In this document: positions 12,282 to 23,484 of the stretch, piece after piece
How positions within the stretch are numbered: position 1 is the stretch's first letter
Layout of the letters: each line of letters opens with the position of its first letter
NCBI GenBank assembly: GCA_028386065.3
Contig: JAKUCV010007847.1
Location: 58,795-122,794 of the forward strand
Direction of reading: 5' to 3'
Source of the DNA: Turnera subulata
Taxonomy: Eukaryota > Streptophyta > Magnoliopsida > Malpighiales > Passifloraceae
DNA: 64,000 nt
Program-made: the position numbers and the translations under genes
Notes under the pieces: model-generated
The model's database searches: none
What the model saw: only the letters and a program-made list of their open reading frames with translations
What the model was told of the DNA's origin: nothing

Positions 12282-12296
12282 GGGCTCCGCTACCAA
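12282..12296 (-). promoter_or_regulatory. Primer-binding site of the copia element
   Basis: The minus strand reads ATTGGTAGCGGAGCCC directly inside the 5' LTR. It resembles the usual copia initiator-Met tRNA site (TGGTATCAGAGC) with a few differences. It fixes the minus-strand orientation. Confidence 0.75.
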
Positions 12297-12738
12297 TGTT
12301 GGGAAATTAATCATGTTCAACACATAAACATATTGCACAGCGGAAGATTAAATTAACAGAAGAAGAAGACTTATCTTTTCTGTTGAATTGGAGCCCGTTG
12401 AAACCGGAGTCTGGATCGGTTGATTCCTCTGGATCATCAGCATACTTGTTGGTTGGGAGTTAGATCACTAGGATATTAATCACTAGAAAATAACCCACTA
12501 ACCACAACCTAAGAACCCTAGTTTTGTATGAAGAATGTTTCTGTATTTTTCTGGACAAAACCAGAGAGCAGAGAGAGGGAGAAAGAGAGAGAGTACAGTT
12601 AGAGATAACCACCCACGTTATCTTCTGTTCACTACCCACAGAGAGAACTGACTAACAGTTTTCTATAAAAAGAATATGGACCTGGGCTTTACCAAATAGG
12701 CCCAGTCCATCATGGGTGTACAACCCAATAAACCAATA
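12297..12738 (-). repeat. 5' LTR of the copia element
   Basis: Identical by eye over 442 bp to 5563-6004. It is followed at 12739-12743 by the TATAC target duplication. Confidence 0.88.
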
Positions 12739-12743
12739 TATAC
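12739..12743. repeat. 5-bp target site duplication TATAC (right)
   Basis: Matches 5558-5562 on the other side of the copia element. Confidence 0.85.
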
Positions 12744-13200
12744 TCTCAATTTTAAACACTTCTCCACTTAGGTCGTAGGATATATACTCTCAATTCTAAA
12801 CTTTTCAGATTACTATTTTTTAAAATTTTCTAATTCTCTTGTTGATTGATTGATTGTTTTTATATTGTCATCTTGCCTTGTATAAGTATAGCATTTGCAC
12901 AATTCTGGTTTTCTAGAGAATCAACCATCTCCGTGCACTAAGCTCAAATCATTGAAATTTCGACATAAGGACGACGACCCTCATGGACTGCCTCATGATA
13001 AAGTGCTGACTTACTTTATCGGTGGAACTCCTCTTCCAGTAATTATAAAATCAGACACCCGAATCCCAGCGGAGAACATGACGTTCATGTCTAATCATTT
13101 AGTTTTTTTTTTCTGCTATTCTAATCATTCTAGCTTTAGTGTTCCTAGTCTTGTAATTTGCACTCCTCAGAAAAATGAAGTTCAGTGACATATCTATTTT
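12744..13200 (+). pseudogene. Host-gene-like fragment beyond the copia insertion (possibly F-box/LRR C-terminal part)
   Basis: The segment continues the repeat unit interrupted at 5562 (CTCTCAATTTTAAACACTTCTCCACTTAGGTCG). An open frame of 97 codons at 12895-13188 then contains CTKLKSLKFRHKDDDPHGLP, similar in style to the LRR/FBD part of plant F-box proteins. A long T run and a change of character after about 13080 suggest that the coding similarity ends there. No start codon or promoter context is convincing. I regard it as a relic of the gene seen at 3978-5560. Confidence 0.4.
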
Positions 13201-13575
13201 AATTGGGTTTGCTTTCCAACTAGTATGCTAACGATGGTTCAATATTTTGAGTGTTAAGAATAGAACAAAACACATAGCATCTGCACGAACACAGCGAAAC
13301 AATAATGTATTATCCATATACATACAATTTATTTGCTTGTGCTTCAGTTATATTTGCATCACTACTTAGTACTTCATAAACAAAAAAAACATATGCATGC
13401 CATAGAATTAGTCTCAACATGCGCCCGGGAATTCTACTTCTTTTTTTTTTAAAAAAATCAATAACGGTAATAAACAATAATTTATTAATAAAGGATAATT
13501 GAGTCAATAATTAATTAGTGAAAGGTAAGTAGGTCAATTTTTCGGCTTTTCTAGAGTTGGTGCTTTTAAATAGTA
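13201..13575. other. AT-rich sequence flanking the Helitron, no gene seen
   Basis: Poly-T and poly-A runs at about 13440-13457 and short frames only. It ends at the Helitron 3' terminus at 13576. Confidence 0.6.
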
Positions 13576-13604
13576 CTAGTGTTTTTGCACGTGCGATGCA
13601 CGTG
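13576..13604 (-). terminator. Helitron 3' terminal hairpin and CTAG end
   Basis: The stem is 13588-13594 paired with 13598-13604 (CACGTGC/GCACGTG, 3-nt loop). A short spacer leads to CTAG at 13576-13579. The next flanking base on the minus strand is T. Confidence 0.82.
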
Positions 13605-14097
13605 GTACAATTTGGTTATTTTAAAAAATAGTTTTACGGTAACAAAAATGTCAATCATATGAAAATTTCAAGATACAGTAAATAAGTTTATAGATGAAGT
13701 AAATAGTTAATACAACAATCATCTTAAAGCCTGGAAAATAAAGTTTCTCCAATAGCAACAATCCACAGTTTTTTTCTAGTTTAATTTTTTTAGGTATTGG
13801 TTGCGATTAACTTTTCAATTTCTTTCTTTGCTATGTCCAATTATCATTTTTGCCTCGTGAAATAACATTGCTGATATCAGAAACTTCGAGTTTTAACGTA
13901 TACCTATGAGATACTAAATATATATGAAATAGTTTGTATTAATAATTTAAATGTTTTGGCATGATAAGTATTTTTTTCAATCCTTACTATGCTCAAAACT
14001 TAGTTTGTATCCATCATATCTATAACATCTTTCTCTTTAACATCTAGTATTTTTGTTAATCTAAAACAAATATTATTTTGAGAGTATAAAACTTAAT

Positions 14098-14290
14098 TTT
14101 TTTTTTGAATTGAAATGATGAAAGGAACATTACATAACCATAGGAAGGGAACCAGTTAAGTCCTGCAGAACAGAGCTCAAACAACCTACCGGGACCTGTG
14201 AGTAATAAGTAACACCATGAGACAAAGACAAACCATGCTTAGCAAGCCAATCTGCCACGTGATTGGCATCCCGGTAAACATGTGTAAGTT
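14098..14290 (-). pseudogene. 3' fragment of a second LINE (RNase H C-terminus plus poly-A)
   Basis: The minus strand encodes VYRDANHVADWLAKHGLSLS followed by about 30 residues and a stop. This is the typical end of the RNase H domain found in one group of plant L1-type LINEs. It is followed by an A-rich tail (T run at 14098-14106 on the plus strand). The fragment is 5'-truncated, as is common for LINEs, and lies within the Helitron. The LINE at 15049-20634 has no such RNase H end, so this belongs to a different LINE subfamily. No convincing target duplication was found. Confidence 0.78.
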
Positions 14291-14639
14291 TGTTAATATT
14301 AATAAACTTATAGAGTTATTTTTGTTGGTCATAAAGTACTTATGTTTTGTATTTCTCATTGTGGCATTTTTTATCCTTTAAGTTTTTCGATCATTGTGTA
14401 ATTTGAATGTTTTTTTTGGTCGTCTTCCATGCTTGTTAATAAATATTTATTTCTTCAATGTCGCTTTTAACTGAAATTGATATTATATTTAGCACTCTTG
14501 AATATGGATAGTTTCTTGTATTTTTAGATTTATCATAATAGTTGTACTATATGCCTGATGAAGTTACTTTCTTACAAACTTGAATGGATAACCTTCAGTT
14601 TTAGTTTCTGGTGGAAAAATATGTATTCTCGGTAGGAAA

Positions 14640-15033
14640 ATATTTTTTTAAGCATGTTGGCCCATAATGATTTCAGCATGTATTATTACATTCCGGTGAA
14701 ATCCTTTGCAAACCATTCTAGTACCATCGTAAAGTTTATTTGGTGGATCGAGATTCCTTAATAAAATGAATAGAAAATTGATTTTAAGCACCAAATTATA
14801 GGGTGAGAGTCCACTTGGAGTTAAGGTATTGAAAAATTCTTCTTAGTAGCTGTGTGTCGTCCACAGCATCATCAAAACTTTTAAATGCCATGTTGTCTTT
14901 GGAAAATTGTTGTTCAACTTTTCATTTAATTTGTACACATATTGTTTCTTGTGGTAAGAATTGCTCTCCCATTCATGTAAGCAATTGATTTTCCATTATG
15001 TTCGAGCCGAGGATATATGTTTTTTTATCAAAT
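14640..15033 (-). pseudogene. Helitron helicase, C-terminal part (decayed)
   Basis: Reading the minus strand through several frames gives, in order, RAILTTRNN, a segment like SFDDAVDDT, then SGLSP-type and LLRNLDPPNKL, then CNGTRM-like stretches. These match the order of the C-terminal half of plant Helitron PIF1-like helicases. Frameshifts and stops are frequent. The upstream helicase part lies beyond the LINE at 20650 onward. Confidence 0.75.
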
Positions 15034-15035
15034 GA

Positions 15036-15048
<13 letters not shown>
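15034..15048. repeat. 15-bp LINE target site duplication (left)
   Basis: GATCAATTTTTTATT, repeated exactly at 20635-20649. Confidence 0.92.
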
Positions 15049-15068
<20 letters not shown>

Positions 15069-15201
15069 TATTTTTTTTGAGAATCAAATCAAACTTTTTT
15101 CATTGCAAAAGAATTAGGAAATGAATCCTAACAACTGTTACAGAGATATGTAATATGCGAAGCATATTACAATAGAAATACAAAGAACAAATCCGAACAA
15201 A

Positions 15202-18200
15202 TCATGAACTACCAATTACATTGATACCCCAAAAATGACATAATTCTTGCACCTCACTGGATAATGTTCTCGGCTTCAAACGAGTCAGCCCTTGGAACCT
15301 CATCTTCATATCCGAACAAATCTCAGATAAGATACTGGCTGGAGATCTAAAGCATCTTGTAAAATGTCTGCGATTCCTCTCCCTCCAAATGTGATAGATG
15401 CAGGCAGCAAATGCAACACGCAGTATCATTGCTTGCAGGCTCTTCTTTTGCAAATGGCATTTAACCCAACAAAATTCCAAGTGCCAATCACCAACTGAAC
15501 GACTAACATTGCACAGAGATAATAATCTAGTCCATACAAAGGAAGAGTATGAACATGCAAAGAAAAGATGATCCCTATTCTCACATGTAGCAGAACAGAA
15601 TAAACAATTAGCATTGGAGATAATACCCCATTGTTGAAGTCGGGATCGAGTACTCAACCTGTCAAGTATAGCTAGCCATGCAATGAAACTATGCTTTGGT
15701 ATATGCCCAGATGACCATACAACCTTATGCCAATCCACTCTGTTATGTTTAGTTCTAATGAGTTCCCAGGCACTTTGAACATTAAATTGCCCCGAGGCAG
15801 AAAAATTCTAAATTACTTGATCAGGTAATGAAGATGGAATAATACCATCAACCTCTTTTTTGAGTTGAGAAATCAAATCAGAACGAGTAATTGGCCAACT
15901 CCAAACACCATTAGAGATCAGGCTACTAACCTTTGCATGGAGAGGAATCTTGGAAGTAATGAGAAGACTAGGCCTTAATGTAGAACACAAAGAGCCTCTT
16001 GGAAGCCAAGCATCCCACCAGAAGTATGTGCTACTACCATCCCCAATAAGGTGAGAAAAACCAACAGAAAACTGTTTTCGCAACTTCAATATTTTCCTCA
16101 AACTCCATGAACAATCAGTAGGAACCTCCAAACTCCATAAGCTTCTATTCTTGATATAGTACGCATGAATCCATGCCACCCAAAGTGAACCAGCTCTCAA
16201 GAGAAGATTCCAAAGATTTCTGGCAATACAAGCAATATTCCAAGCTTAAAGTTCTTTAATGCCCAAACCACCTTCTTGCTTCGGGGTTGTAATGTCTGCC
16301 CAAGAAACCTTAGCTTTCCTGGCATTTGAAGAAGTGCCAGACCAAAGAAATGCAGCACATAGCCTCTCTATTTCTTTAAGAAGCCTAGAGGGTAAGATAA
16401 AAAGATTAGACCAATAATTCTGTATGCTATAGAGCACAGAAATGACAAGTTGTAATCTGCCAGCAAAAGAAAGTAGGTGGGCACTCCAGTGATTGATTCT
16501 GGCCAGGATCCTCTCCACTAAAACCTTACAATTCTGGTAAGTTAGTTTGCAAGAAACTAAAGGAACACCTAGGTAGCGTACTGGCAGGATGCCAAGTTGA
16601 AAGCCACTTAAGTGAAGAAATTGATCTCTTTGAGCATCAGTTACACCTGCTAAAAAAACAGCACATTTGGCAGAATTAAACTTGAGACCAGATAAGCAAT
16701 AGAACTGATCCAGGATGTGTGTTACAGCTGATGCCGAGGTAGGACTTCCATCAGTAAAAATCATCAGATTATCCGCAAAACAGAGATGCGAAAGATTAAT
16801 CTTCGAACAGCGAGGATGGTAAGGCAAGATATGATCTGCAGCTGCTTTGTTTAATAAACAGGATAAAACCTCCATAGAAATCACAAACAAGTAGGGGGAG
16901 AGGGGATCACCTTGACGCATTCCCTTACCTCCTCCAAAGTAGCCACAGAGAGAGCCATTAATGGATATAGAAAACTTTGGTGTAGTGAAACACACCTTCA
17001 GCCAACAAATGAATTGAGCAGGAAAGCCCATTGCTTCAAAAACATTGAGAAGGAAACACCAATTCACAGAATCAAACGCCTTCATGAGATCAATTTTCAA
17101 AGTGCATCTACTAGATATACCAGCACGATGATAATTATGCACAACTTCATGAGCCAAAAGGATATTATCACCTATTCTCCTACCAGGTATGAATGCCATT
17201 TGGTTTTTACTAATAAGATCAGGCAGACATTGTTGTAACCTCTTGGAAAGTATTCTGGAAATACATTTATAAATGGTAGAGCAGCAAGCAATAGGTCTAA
17301 AATCAGTTACCTTTTGGGCATTTGGCACTTTTGGGATCAAGCTGATAATAGTGGAATTAAATCCCTTGAACATTTTTCCTGACTGGAAAAATTCTTTGAC
17401 AGCTTGAATTACATCATCACCAACAATGGACTAAGTTGCAACAAAGAACTCTGCATTATATCCGTCAGGCCCAGGAGCTTTGTTCTTCGCAAGAGAGAAC
17501 ATAGAAGCTTTAATTTCCTCACCAGTAATCTCTGCTACTAATTTCTCACACTGCTCGGCAGACACAGTTTTATGAAGTAAAGATTTAAAATAAGAAACTG
17601 AGCCACCAGAAACCGCTGGGTTTGATTGACCTAGAAATTGATCATAGAAATTGACAATGCAATCCTCAATCAACCGAGGTTCTGTGAGTAAAGTACCATT
17701 AGGGGAATATAGATGTCTTGTCGTGTTTCTAACTTTCCTTGCTCTAACTATATTATGGAAGAACCTTGAGTTTGAGTCCTCACAAGACAGCCAATTTATG
17801 CGAGATTTTTGCCGTAGGAATGACTCTTCTGCTATTCGTAAGTCAGCTAATACAGAAATAAGGCATTGCTCAGTGGAGAGAAGTTCCTCATGAAAATCAC
17901 CATCATAAATCTGCTGCTGCACAGAATAAAGTTCTTTCTCCAGATTGGTGATTCTTGAAGATATATCATTGTACTCCCTGTTGTGTAACTTTCTCAACTC
18001 AACTTTAAGTTGTTTGAGCTTTTGCCAAAGTTTGTACATTGCAAAACCCTCAATAGATGTACTCCAAACAGAGGAAGTAAGAGGCAGAAATTTGGGGTGA
18101 GTAAGCCAGTGAGTACAGAATTTAAAAGGCTTGGGTCCTTGAACAATATTATTTGAGGAATTAAAGAGTATAGGCGAATGGTCAGAGATACCTGGTGCCA

Positions 18201-18858
18201 TAAACTCCACAGAGCTAGTCAGAAATTTATTTGCCCAAGCTGCATTAATGAGAAACCTATCAAGCTTCCGGAAAATAAGATTTGTTGACTGCCGATTGGA
18301 CCATATGTACAATGAACCTGTATATGGATGATCAAATAAACCATTTGAAGCAAGACAAGTCGCAAAAGCAGCAATATCAGTACCCAGATGATCAGTGGAA
18401 GATGAAGATTCCTCAGGCTTTAGAATGATGTTGAAATCACCCAAAAGGCACCATGGCTCATTACCAAGAGAGGAAGCCAATGATGCAATACGGCAATATA
18501 AGGAAGTAGTTCTTTCTTGAGCTGAATTAGAACCATAAACGAATGTAGCATAGCATGTTACCTGCTCTCTTCTACTTTTAACAAAGCAGTGGATAATTTG
18601 ATCAGTTTGATCAAGAACAGTGACATCCACCCTGTCAGACCAGAGCAGCCAGATGCGTCCAAGTCGCGCATTACTGTAGTTATTTGCAAAGCTCCAGGCA
18701 GGGAGGAAACTCTTCCTGATTTCAGGAACATTATTAACTTGGATTTTTGTTTCAACAAGACATACCAAATCAACATTACTACTGTACATACGCTGCAGTA
18801 TAGATGCCCTTTTAGAAGGGTCATTTAAACCTCTTACATTCCACAACAACCACTTCAT
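15202..18858 (-). pseudogene. LINE ORF2: endonuclease and reverse transcriptase, three in-frame stops
   Basis: ORF2 runs in a single frame for about 1,218 codons. It is interrupted only by stops at 17431-17433, 16246-16248 and 15808-15810, with no frameshift seen. The N-terminal apurinic-type endonuclease (about residues 1-230) shows WNVRGLN, CLVETK, GDFNIIL and SDHSPI, covering the expected catalytic Asn, Glu, Asp/Asn and Asp-His. The reverse transcriptase (about residues 480-800) has LKIDLMKAFDSVNW and GMRQGDPLSPYLF, but its active-site box reads FADN rather than FADD. The zf-RVT-like domain (about residues 1040-1180) has Cys/His spacing in CLFCSATCENRDHLFFAC. Two of the stops fall where the family usually has Trp. 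Its ATG overlaps the ORF1 stop by one base (TAATG). Confidence 0.92.
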
Positions 18859-20509
18859 TAGGTAGATATATGAAGAGGGGAACTATTCCCTTTAGGGGAA
18901 ACATTTGTAGACTTTCCACGCCCACGACCACGCTTCTGCTTAGGGCCGGGTTTAGGCTTTGGTGGCAACGTAGTCACATGAGCAGCATCAAGAGGCTGTT
19001 TAGCTGGACTAGTTCCCCCAATAGCAAAAGGTTCAGTAACATAATTATCCTGTACTGAAAGCATGGACAATGAAGTACCACCAACAGAGTTTGAAACATT
19101 TGAAGTCATCAAGGCTTCCAAATCAGCAACAGGGGGGTTACCAGAATCCACAAAAACTGCAGAACAATCAGCATCAGAAAGAATGGAAACCTGAGATTGA
19201 CTAACTGTCATGCAAGTAGCCTTATTAGCAGCAGCAGGAACTTCAACATCAAAACGATCAATATTAACAAGTAAAGGATCAGAAGCCACCAATGAAGGAA
19301 TGGCAACCTGAGGGTGATTAGATGTCATGCAAGTGGGCTTATTAACAGCAGCAGGAACTTCAGCAACAGATTGTGACACAACAGGTTTAGGTTTAGGAAC
19401 CCACTGAATAGAAGTTTTCTTGAGAGAGCAAGCAATAGAATGGTGACCCCATTGGCGACATATATCACAGAACTGAGGTTTCCAAGAGTATGAAACATCA
19501 ATGGTACGTGTACAACCATCAAATTCAACATCAAGCTGATCCAACAGAGGTTTTGAGTATTCTACCTCAACACAAACGTTAACCCTATCAGAAGACATCA
19601 ATTTGGAGCAATCTTGGTTCATGTGCGAGGGTTTCCCAATTGCACTGGTCAAGTAGCTCAACCCATCAGTAGTGAGCAACTCAAATGGAACCCTCCTAAG
19701 CTGCACCCACACAGGAATTAGGGATGTCGAAAAATCAACAGATTGAATGCCAGCTTCCCATTTACGGAGCAAGAAAGGAATCCCTCCTATGTGCCAAGGT
19801 CCACCATGAAGAGCACGAGATAGAGAAGGTTCATCAGAAAATTGAATAAGAGAAAGCCCCTCTGTGTAGTTCATAACAGATACAGGACCTTGCCTACCCC
19901 ATAGCTTCATCGCCATAGCTTGAATCAGACCCAATTTCGGAGCCAGTCCCATGAATTAACCTACAAGGCAGAGAGAATACTTCTTGCGACCAATGTCCAA
20001 TAGATGAGACAGAATTTTTATGACATTACCAGCATAGATGGGTTCCACAAATTCCAAAGGCTGAACAACCTTATTTTGCTCAATATTAGTCCAAGAAGAA
20101 GCATTAGAGGATGTTCCAGACGATGAGAGTACCTGAGTTTTCACAGTGGCTGAAACCCCCAAATCATTTTGCTTAGTTACAGAAACCCCAATTCAATCGG
20201 CTTAGTCTCAGGAACCCTAGCTTGCAAATGATCCGGAGCTGCAACAGAAATTTCAGGTACAGAGAGCGGAACAATCACTGAACTGGATACATTCTTCCCC
20301 TTCAACGTTTTTTGCACATGGGAACTAGCATGGAGCAAGCCATCAAGTCGACTAAGATCCAATACTTGAGAAGAACGCTCCCGAGTAAAACCAGAGGAAT
20401 CCATAACAGAAGGAGAGTGTGAAACAACAAGTGGTGCCATGAATTGTGAAGGATGAGATGGGTGAAGATGGGCGGAGAAAAGAATTGGGTAACAAGGAGA
20501 AGGAAACAA
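18858..20509 (-). pseudogene. LINE ORF1: nucleic-acid-binding protein with DUF4283-like domain and zinc knuckle
   Basis: The downstream 364-codon part (18858-19952) begins inside a DUF4283-like domain (KLWGRQGPVSVMNYTEGLSL, then SRALHGGPWHIGG). It continues to a CCHC-like knuckle CDICRQWGHHSIAC and a Ser/Pro-rich tail ending in basic KRGRGRGKSTN. A stop at 19956-19958 separates it from the in-frame upstream part (19956-20162). A frameshift near 20165-20180 separates that from the N-terminal part (20177-20509). The protein would bind LINE RNA in the ribonucleoprotein particle. As it stands it is broken. Confidence 0.85.
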
Positions 20510-20634
20510 TCAGGGAATCCAATCAAAGTCGCGTTAATTTTCCAGTGAAGTTTGTTGAAGAACGAAATTTCAGAGGAAAATCGTAGAGAGAGAAATTTTT
20601 AGAGAGAGAAGCACACGCGACTAGTAACAGATGG

Positions 20635-20649
20635 GATCAATTTTTTATT
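20635..20649. repeat. 15-bp LINE target site duplication (right)
   Basis: Exact copy of 15034-15048, adjoining the 5' end of the LINE (minus strand starts CCCATCTGTTACTAGTCGCG). Confidence 0.92.
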
Positions 20650-21480
20650 AATGTCTATTTCGTAGGGTATTGAAATGAAGCCATCTTAAATTATAGGTTC
20701 CTCTCAATTTTTGTATCCTTTGTAAATGTGGACTAAATTTCTCATTAGGTTTTGCCATCATGTTGATTGTTAACCTCAATTTCTCCATTTTATCCCATAA
20801 GTAAGATTTGACTAAATTTCTACAGTTTCTTGTCTTATATCTCTTAAAACTACTTACAATACCTGTCTAAAATCACCACCGAATATAACAACTATTCCTC
20901 CAAAAGATTCTTGACTATTCATTATAACATGAAGTGTCAGATCAATTGTTTATATAGCCAACCATTTTGTTATTGGTGCTTCATCCCACACAATAAGTCT
21001 CGCAATACTCATTAATTCTGCAGTTGGATATTGCTTTGACATCTTACACAAAGTCGTTTCATCGGTGATGATTAGTATATCAAAACGTGAGTAAGTAGTT
21101 CGTACACCAGGCATAATTGCCCCTATGACACCACATGTTGCAGTTGCATCCTCACCAATCAGTCACTCGGTGTCAGTGATGGAAACCTAGGAGGGTGTAT
21201 TCCGATTCCCTTGGTCATTGGCTATGATGTCCAACCGGTAATATCTCTCTTAAATGATATGTTACCTGTATTGTCTTCAATCAATATGGCAACAACTTGA
21301 TCCGTCGTTGGTGCATTATATACGCGTTGATTAACAGTTAATTAAGCTTGTGTTGATACGTATTTTAACTCGTCAAAGGATGGAAACCCTTTTTAACCAT
21401 TTCAAGAATTATGCATAAGGATTTTCTTCAAGAATATCCATCAACTTCTTTACTATACTCTCATTCAATTGTCCTTCTTG
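20650..21480 (-). pseudogene. Helitron protein fragments: N-terminal region and PIF1-like helicase
   Basis: Reading down the minus strand there is first a YNAPTTDQVVAILIEDN-like stretch (about 21330-21240), as in the region ahead of the Helitron Rep domain. Next come TTYSRFDI, then LIVWDEAPITK (Walker-B-like WDEAP, about 20995-20960), then SFGGIVVIFGGDFRQVL (about 20905-20855). The jump from the N-terminal region to the helicase implies a large internal deletion that removed the Rep HUH nuclease. Frames shift repeatedly. The helicase resumes beyond the LINE at 15033. Confidence 0.8.
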
Positions 21481-23484
21481 CATTACATTAGTTCATTGTT
21501 CATAAAAGTAAAATTGTAAAAATTTGGGACTATTTTTAAGTTGTCACCAAAGCAAGCAGATGTGAAACGCCCGTATCCCAAAATATCCAACTTAATTAAT
21601 TATAATGTGTGAAATGATCAAAAAGCCCTTATATCCTGGAATACGATAAAATCAGCATAAAACAAGCCAAGAAAAACATACTCATATTCAAGCAAAATCC
21701 AGCTTAATGCAAGCCCATAAAATAACCATCATTCAGTTATACTGTGAAAGATACAACGCAACGAGTGTGCAGCGGAAGACTAATGCATAATAGAACATGT
21801 ATGTAATGAACATATGGATCCGACCCGACAAGAGGAAAACACTGCTACCTGCTGATATGCACCACTGATCAACGAACAGTTAATCTGTAAAAGACGTGAG
21901 GGGGTGAGACCAACCACTGTCTAACCGCAAACAAATAAACCAGGATATACACGTATACAAGTCAACCACAATTACACTGGAAAACGTCATCAAAGTCACA
22001 GTGCACAAAGCAAGACACTATCATTGCACATCACAAGTCATTCACATAATTTTATCCCAAGTGAGTATTTAATCATCTTGTATATGATCTTTAAGATTTA
22101 TAAAAGTTGTACATTTTATTATTAGGGCCCTCTACTGTGTGCGTCGGACGTGGTAGCGACTGTTCAGTCCAGGGCTCAAACTCAAAATAATATCACATCG
22201 GAAGGGGTAAGATCCGAAATAAAAACTAACCACTAAAACACCTCAGGTGGACGACGGCTCTCTGAGGGGTGCACTCAGTACATACCAAGACCAGGTATAA
22301 ATAACCAAGGGGTACACCCACCTTCCCCAAGGCGGCGCCTCTCTGAGGGATGCTCTCAATAACTAAACTAACCAAGGGGCGCATCCGTCTAATCCCAGGG
22401 CACCGTCTCTAAAATCTTTTCCTTTTTATCCAACACAACTCCCGAAGGGTACCCACTCTCCCACTCGGTGCTACCGGTCAACAGCCCCACAGTAGAATTT
22501 AATTTGTTAAGTTATTAACCTAGCATAATAGCTATGTACAATATGTGAAAGTTATGTTTTCATGTACTCGACATGTGTACCAATGCATCATACACATAAT
22601 ACGGCCATCGGCCCCAAAGATCATAAGAGAGTACATAACAATTTATCACATCATAGCAAGCCATCATGTTATCACCGAGAACATATGAAGGCAGACAAGC
22701 AACAAACAGCCGTATAGCCGGTGATACACAACTAAGCCAACAACAGGCAGCATCCCAAACATACCAGCACATAAACACGTACGTCATAGCATGGCAAGCA
22801 TCTCAACACTTCAGTATACATAATTATACGGTTACCTCACTATTCACTAAGACCGTTAACCCGAGCATCGTGGGAAATAACGGCATATCAAAGTTTATGA
22901 GTCCTCACCTGGCCATTAGAACATCTTTGAAGATAGCGCTCTATCCGGCTACTCCTCAAGCATATCCAGTGCCTAACATATACACATATATCAAGCAAAG
23001 CACGCAGTGGCATAACATGACAAGTATGTAAGCTATTTATATATATACACGTATAAATTAAAGATAGTGACTAGGCACGTTGTCAAAAGAGTTGGGTCTA
23101 AGCCCGTTTATCTTAGCAAGAGCACCTTTTATAATTTAACACCATTTCCTTAGTAAACCAACGTATCCAATATGCTATTTGGGTTGGCCTTTAGGAACAA
23201 AGCACCATTCTCCATTTTAGGTTTGGTCACTACAGTCCTCCAAAACGTAATACGTAACGATTCCAAGGAAAGCATTTAAGAGACTTGATATTAGATAAAA
23301 CATTTGTAGAACCCAGTAACCTTCCCCCCCCCCACAACCCCCCCCCCCCCCCACTGCATGGTTAGGATAGATTTAATCCAAGCATCCATTTAACCTTTTG
23401 ACCAACCCCAAAACGTAATCAAAGCCCAACTCGAACCCAACATAATAAAACATTTAGCCTAAGTCGAAAGAAGAGTGAGTTTAT

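Larger units (their letters stand above)
5563..12738 (-). mobile_element. Copia-type LTR retrotransposon, recent insertion with decayed interior
   Basis: Two direct 442-bp repeats (5563-6004 and 12297-12738) read identical by eye and are flanked by the 5-bp duplication TATAC. On the minus strand, a primer-binding-like TGGTAGCGGAGCC follows the right LTR. Degraded integrase, RT and RNase H sequence follows in copia order (about 9.1 to 7.1 kb). A purine tract (GAGTGGGAGA) precedes the left LTR, so that one is the 3' LTR. Total length is 7176 bp. The interior has no long intact frame, while the LTRs suggest little time since insertion. The element was therefore probably moved in trans by a relative. 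Lineage within copia cannot be fixed from the remnants. Confidence 0.88.
15049..20634 (-). mobile_element. Full-length L1-type LINE, minus strand
   Basis: The element is bounded by an exact 15-bp target duplication (15034-15048 and 20635-20649). It has an A-rich 3' tail of AAAAAT-type units (T-rich at 15049-15080 on the plus strand), a short 5' leader, ORF1 and ORF2. Length is about 5.59 kb. ORF1 carries a DUF4283-like domain and a zinc knuckle. ORF2 carries endonuclease, reverse transcriptase and a zf-RVT C-terminus. It sits inside Helitron helicase sequence, so it is younger than the Helitron. Few disabling changes indicate moderate age. Confidence 0.93.
13576..21562 (-). mobile_element. 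Helitron remnant with recognisable 3' end, split by a LINE
   Basis: On the minus strand the 3' end shows a CACGTGC/GCACGTG hairpin, then ACACTAG followed by T, the classic plant Helitron end with A|T target preference. Upstream, decayed PIF1-like helicase sequence lies on both sides of the LINE: the C-terminal part at 14640-15000 and central and N-terminal parts at 20760-21480. The 5' TC end is not identifiable because LTR copy B abuts at 21563. Coordinates include the inserted LINE (15049-20634). The element is inactive. Confidence 0.78.

Noticed and set aside
5558..12746. 8-bp target duplication ATATATAC for the copia element
   Set aside because: An 8-bp match exists only if the LTR is taken to end in CCA. 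Copia insertions make 5-bp duplications, and the TATAC reading with CCAATA ends is simpler.
16912..17238. Plus-strand frames within the LINE (also 17651-17893, 18589-18828)
   Set aside because: They are antisense shadows of the LINE ORF2 domains, which have clear motif support on the minus strand.
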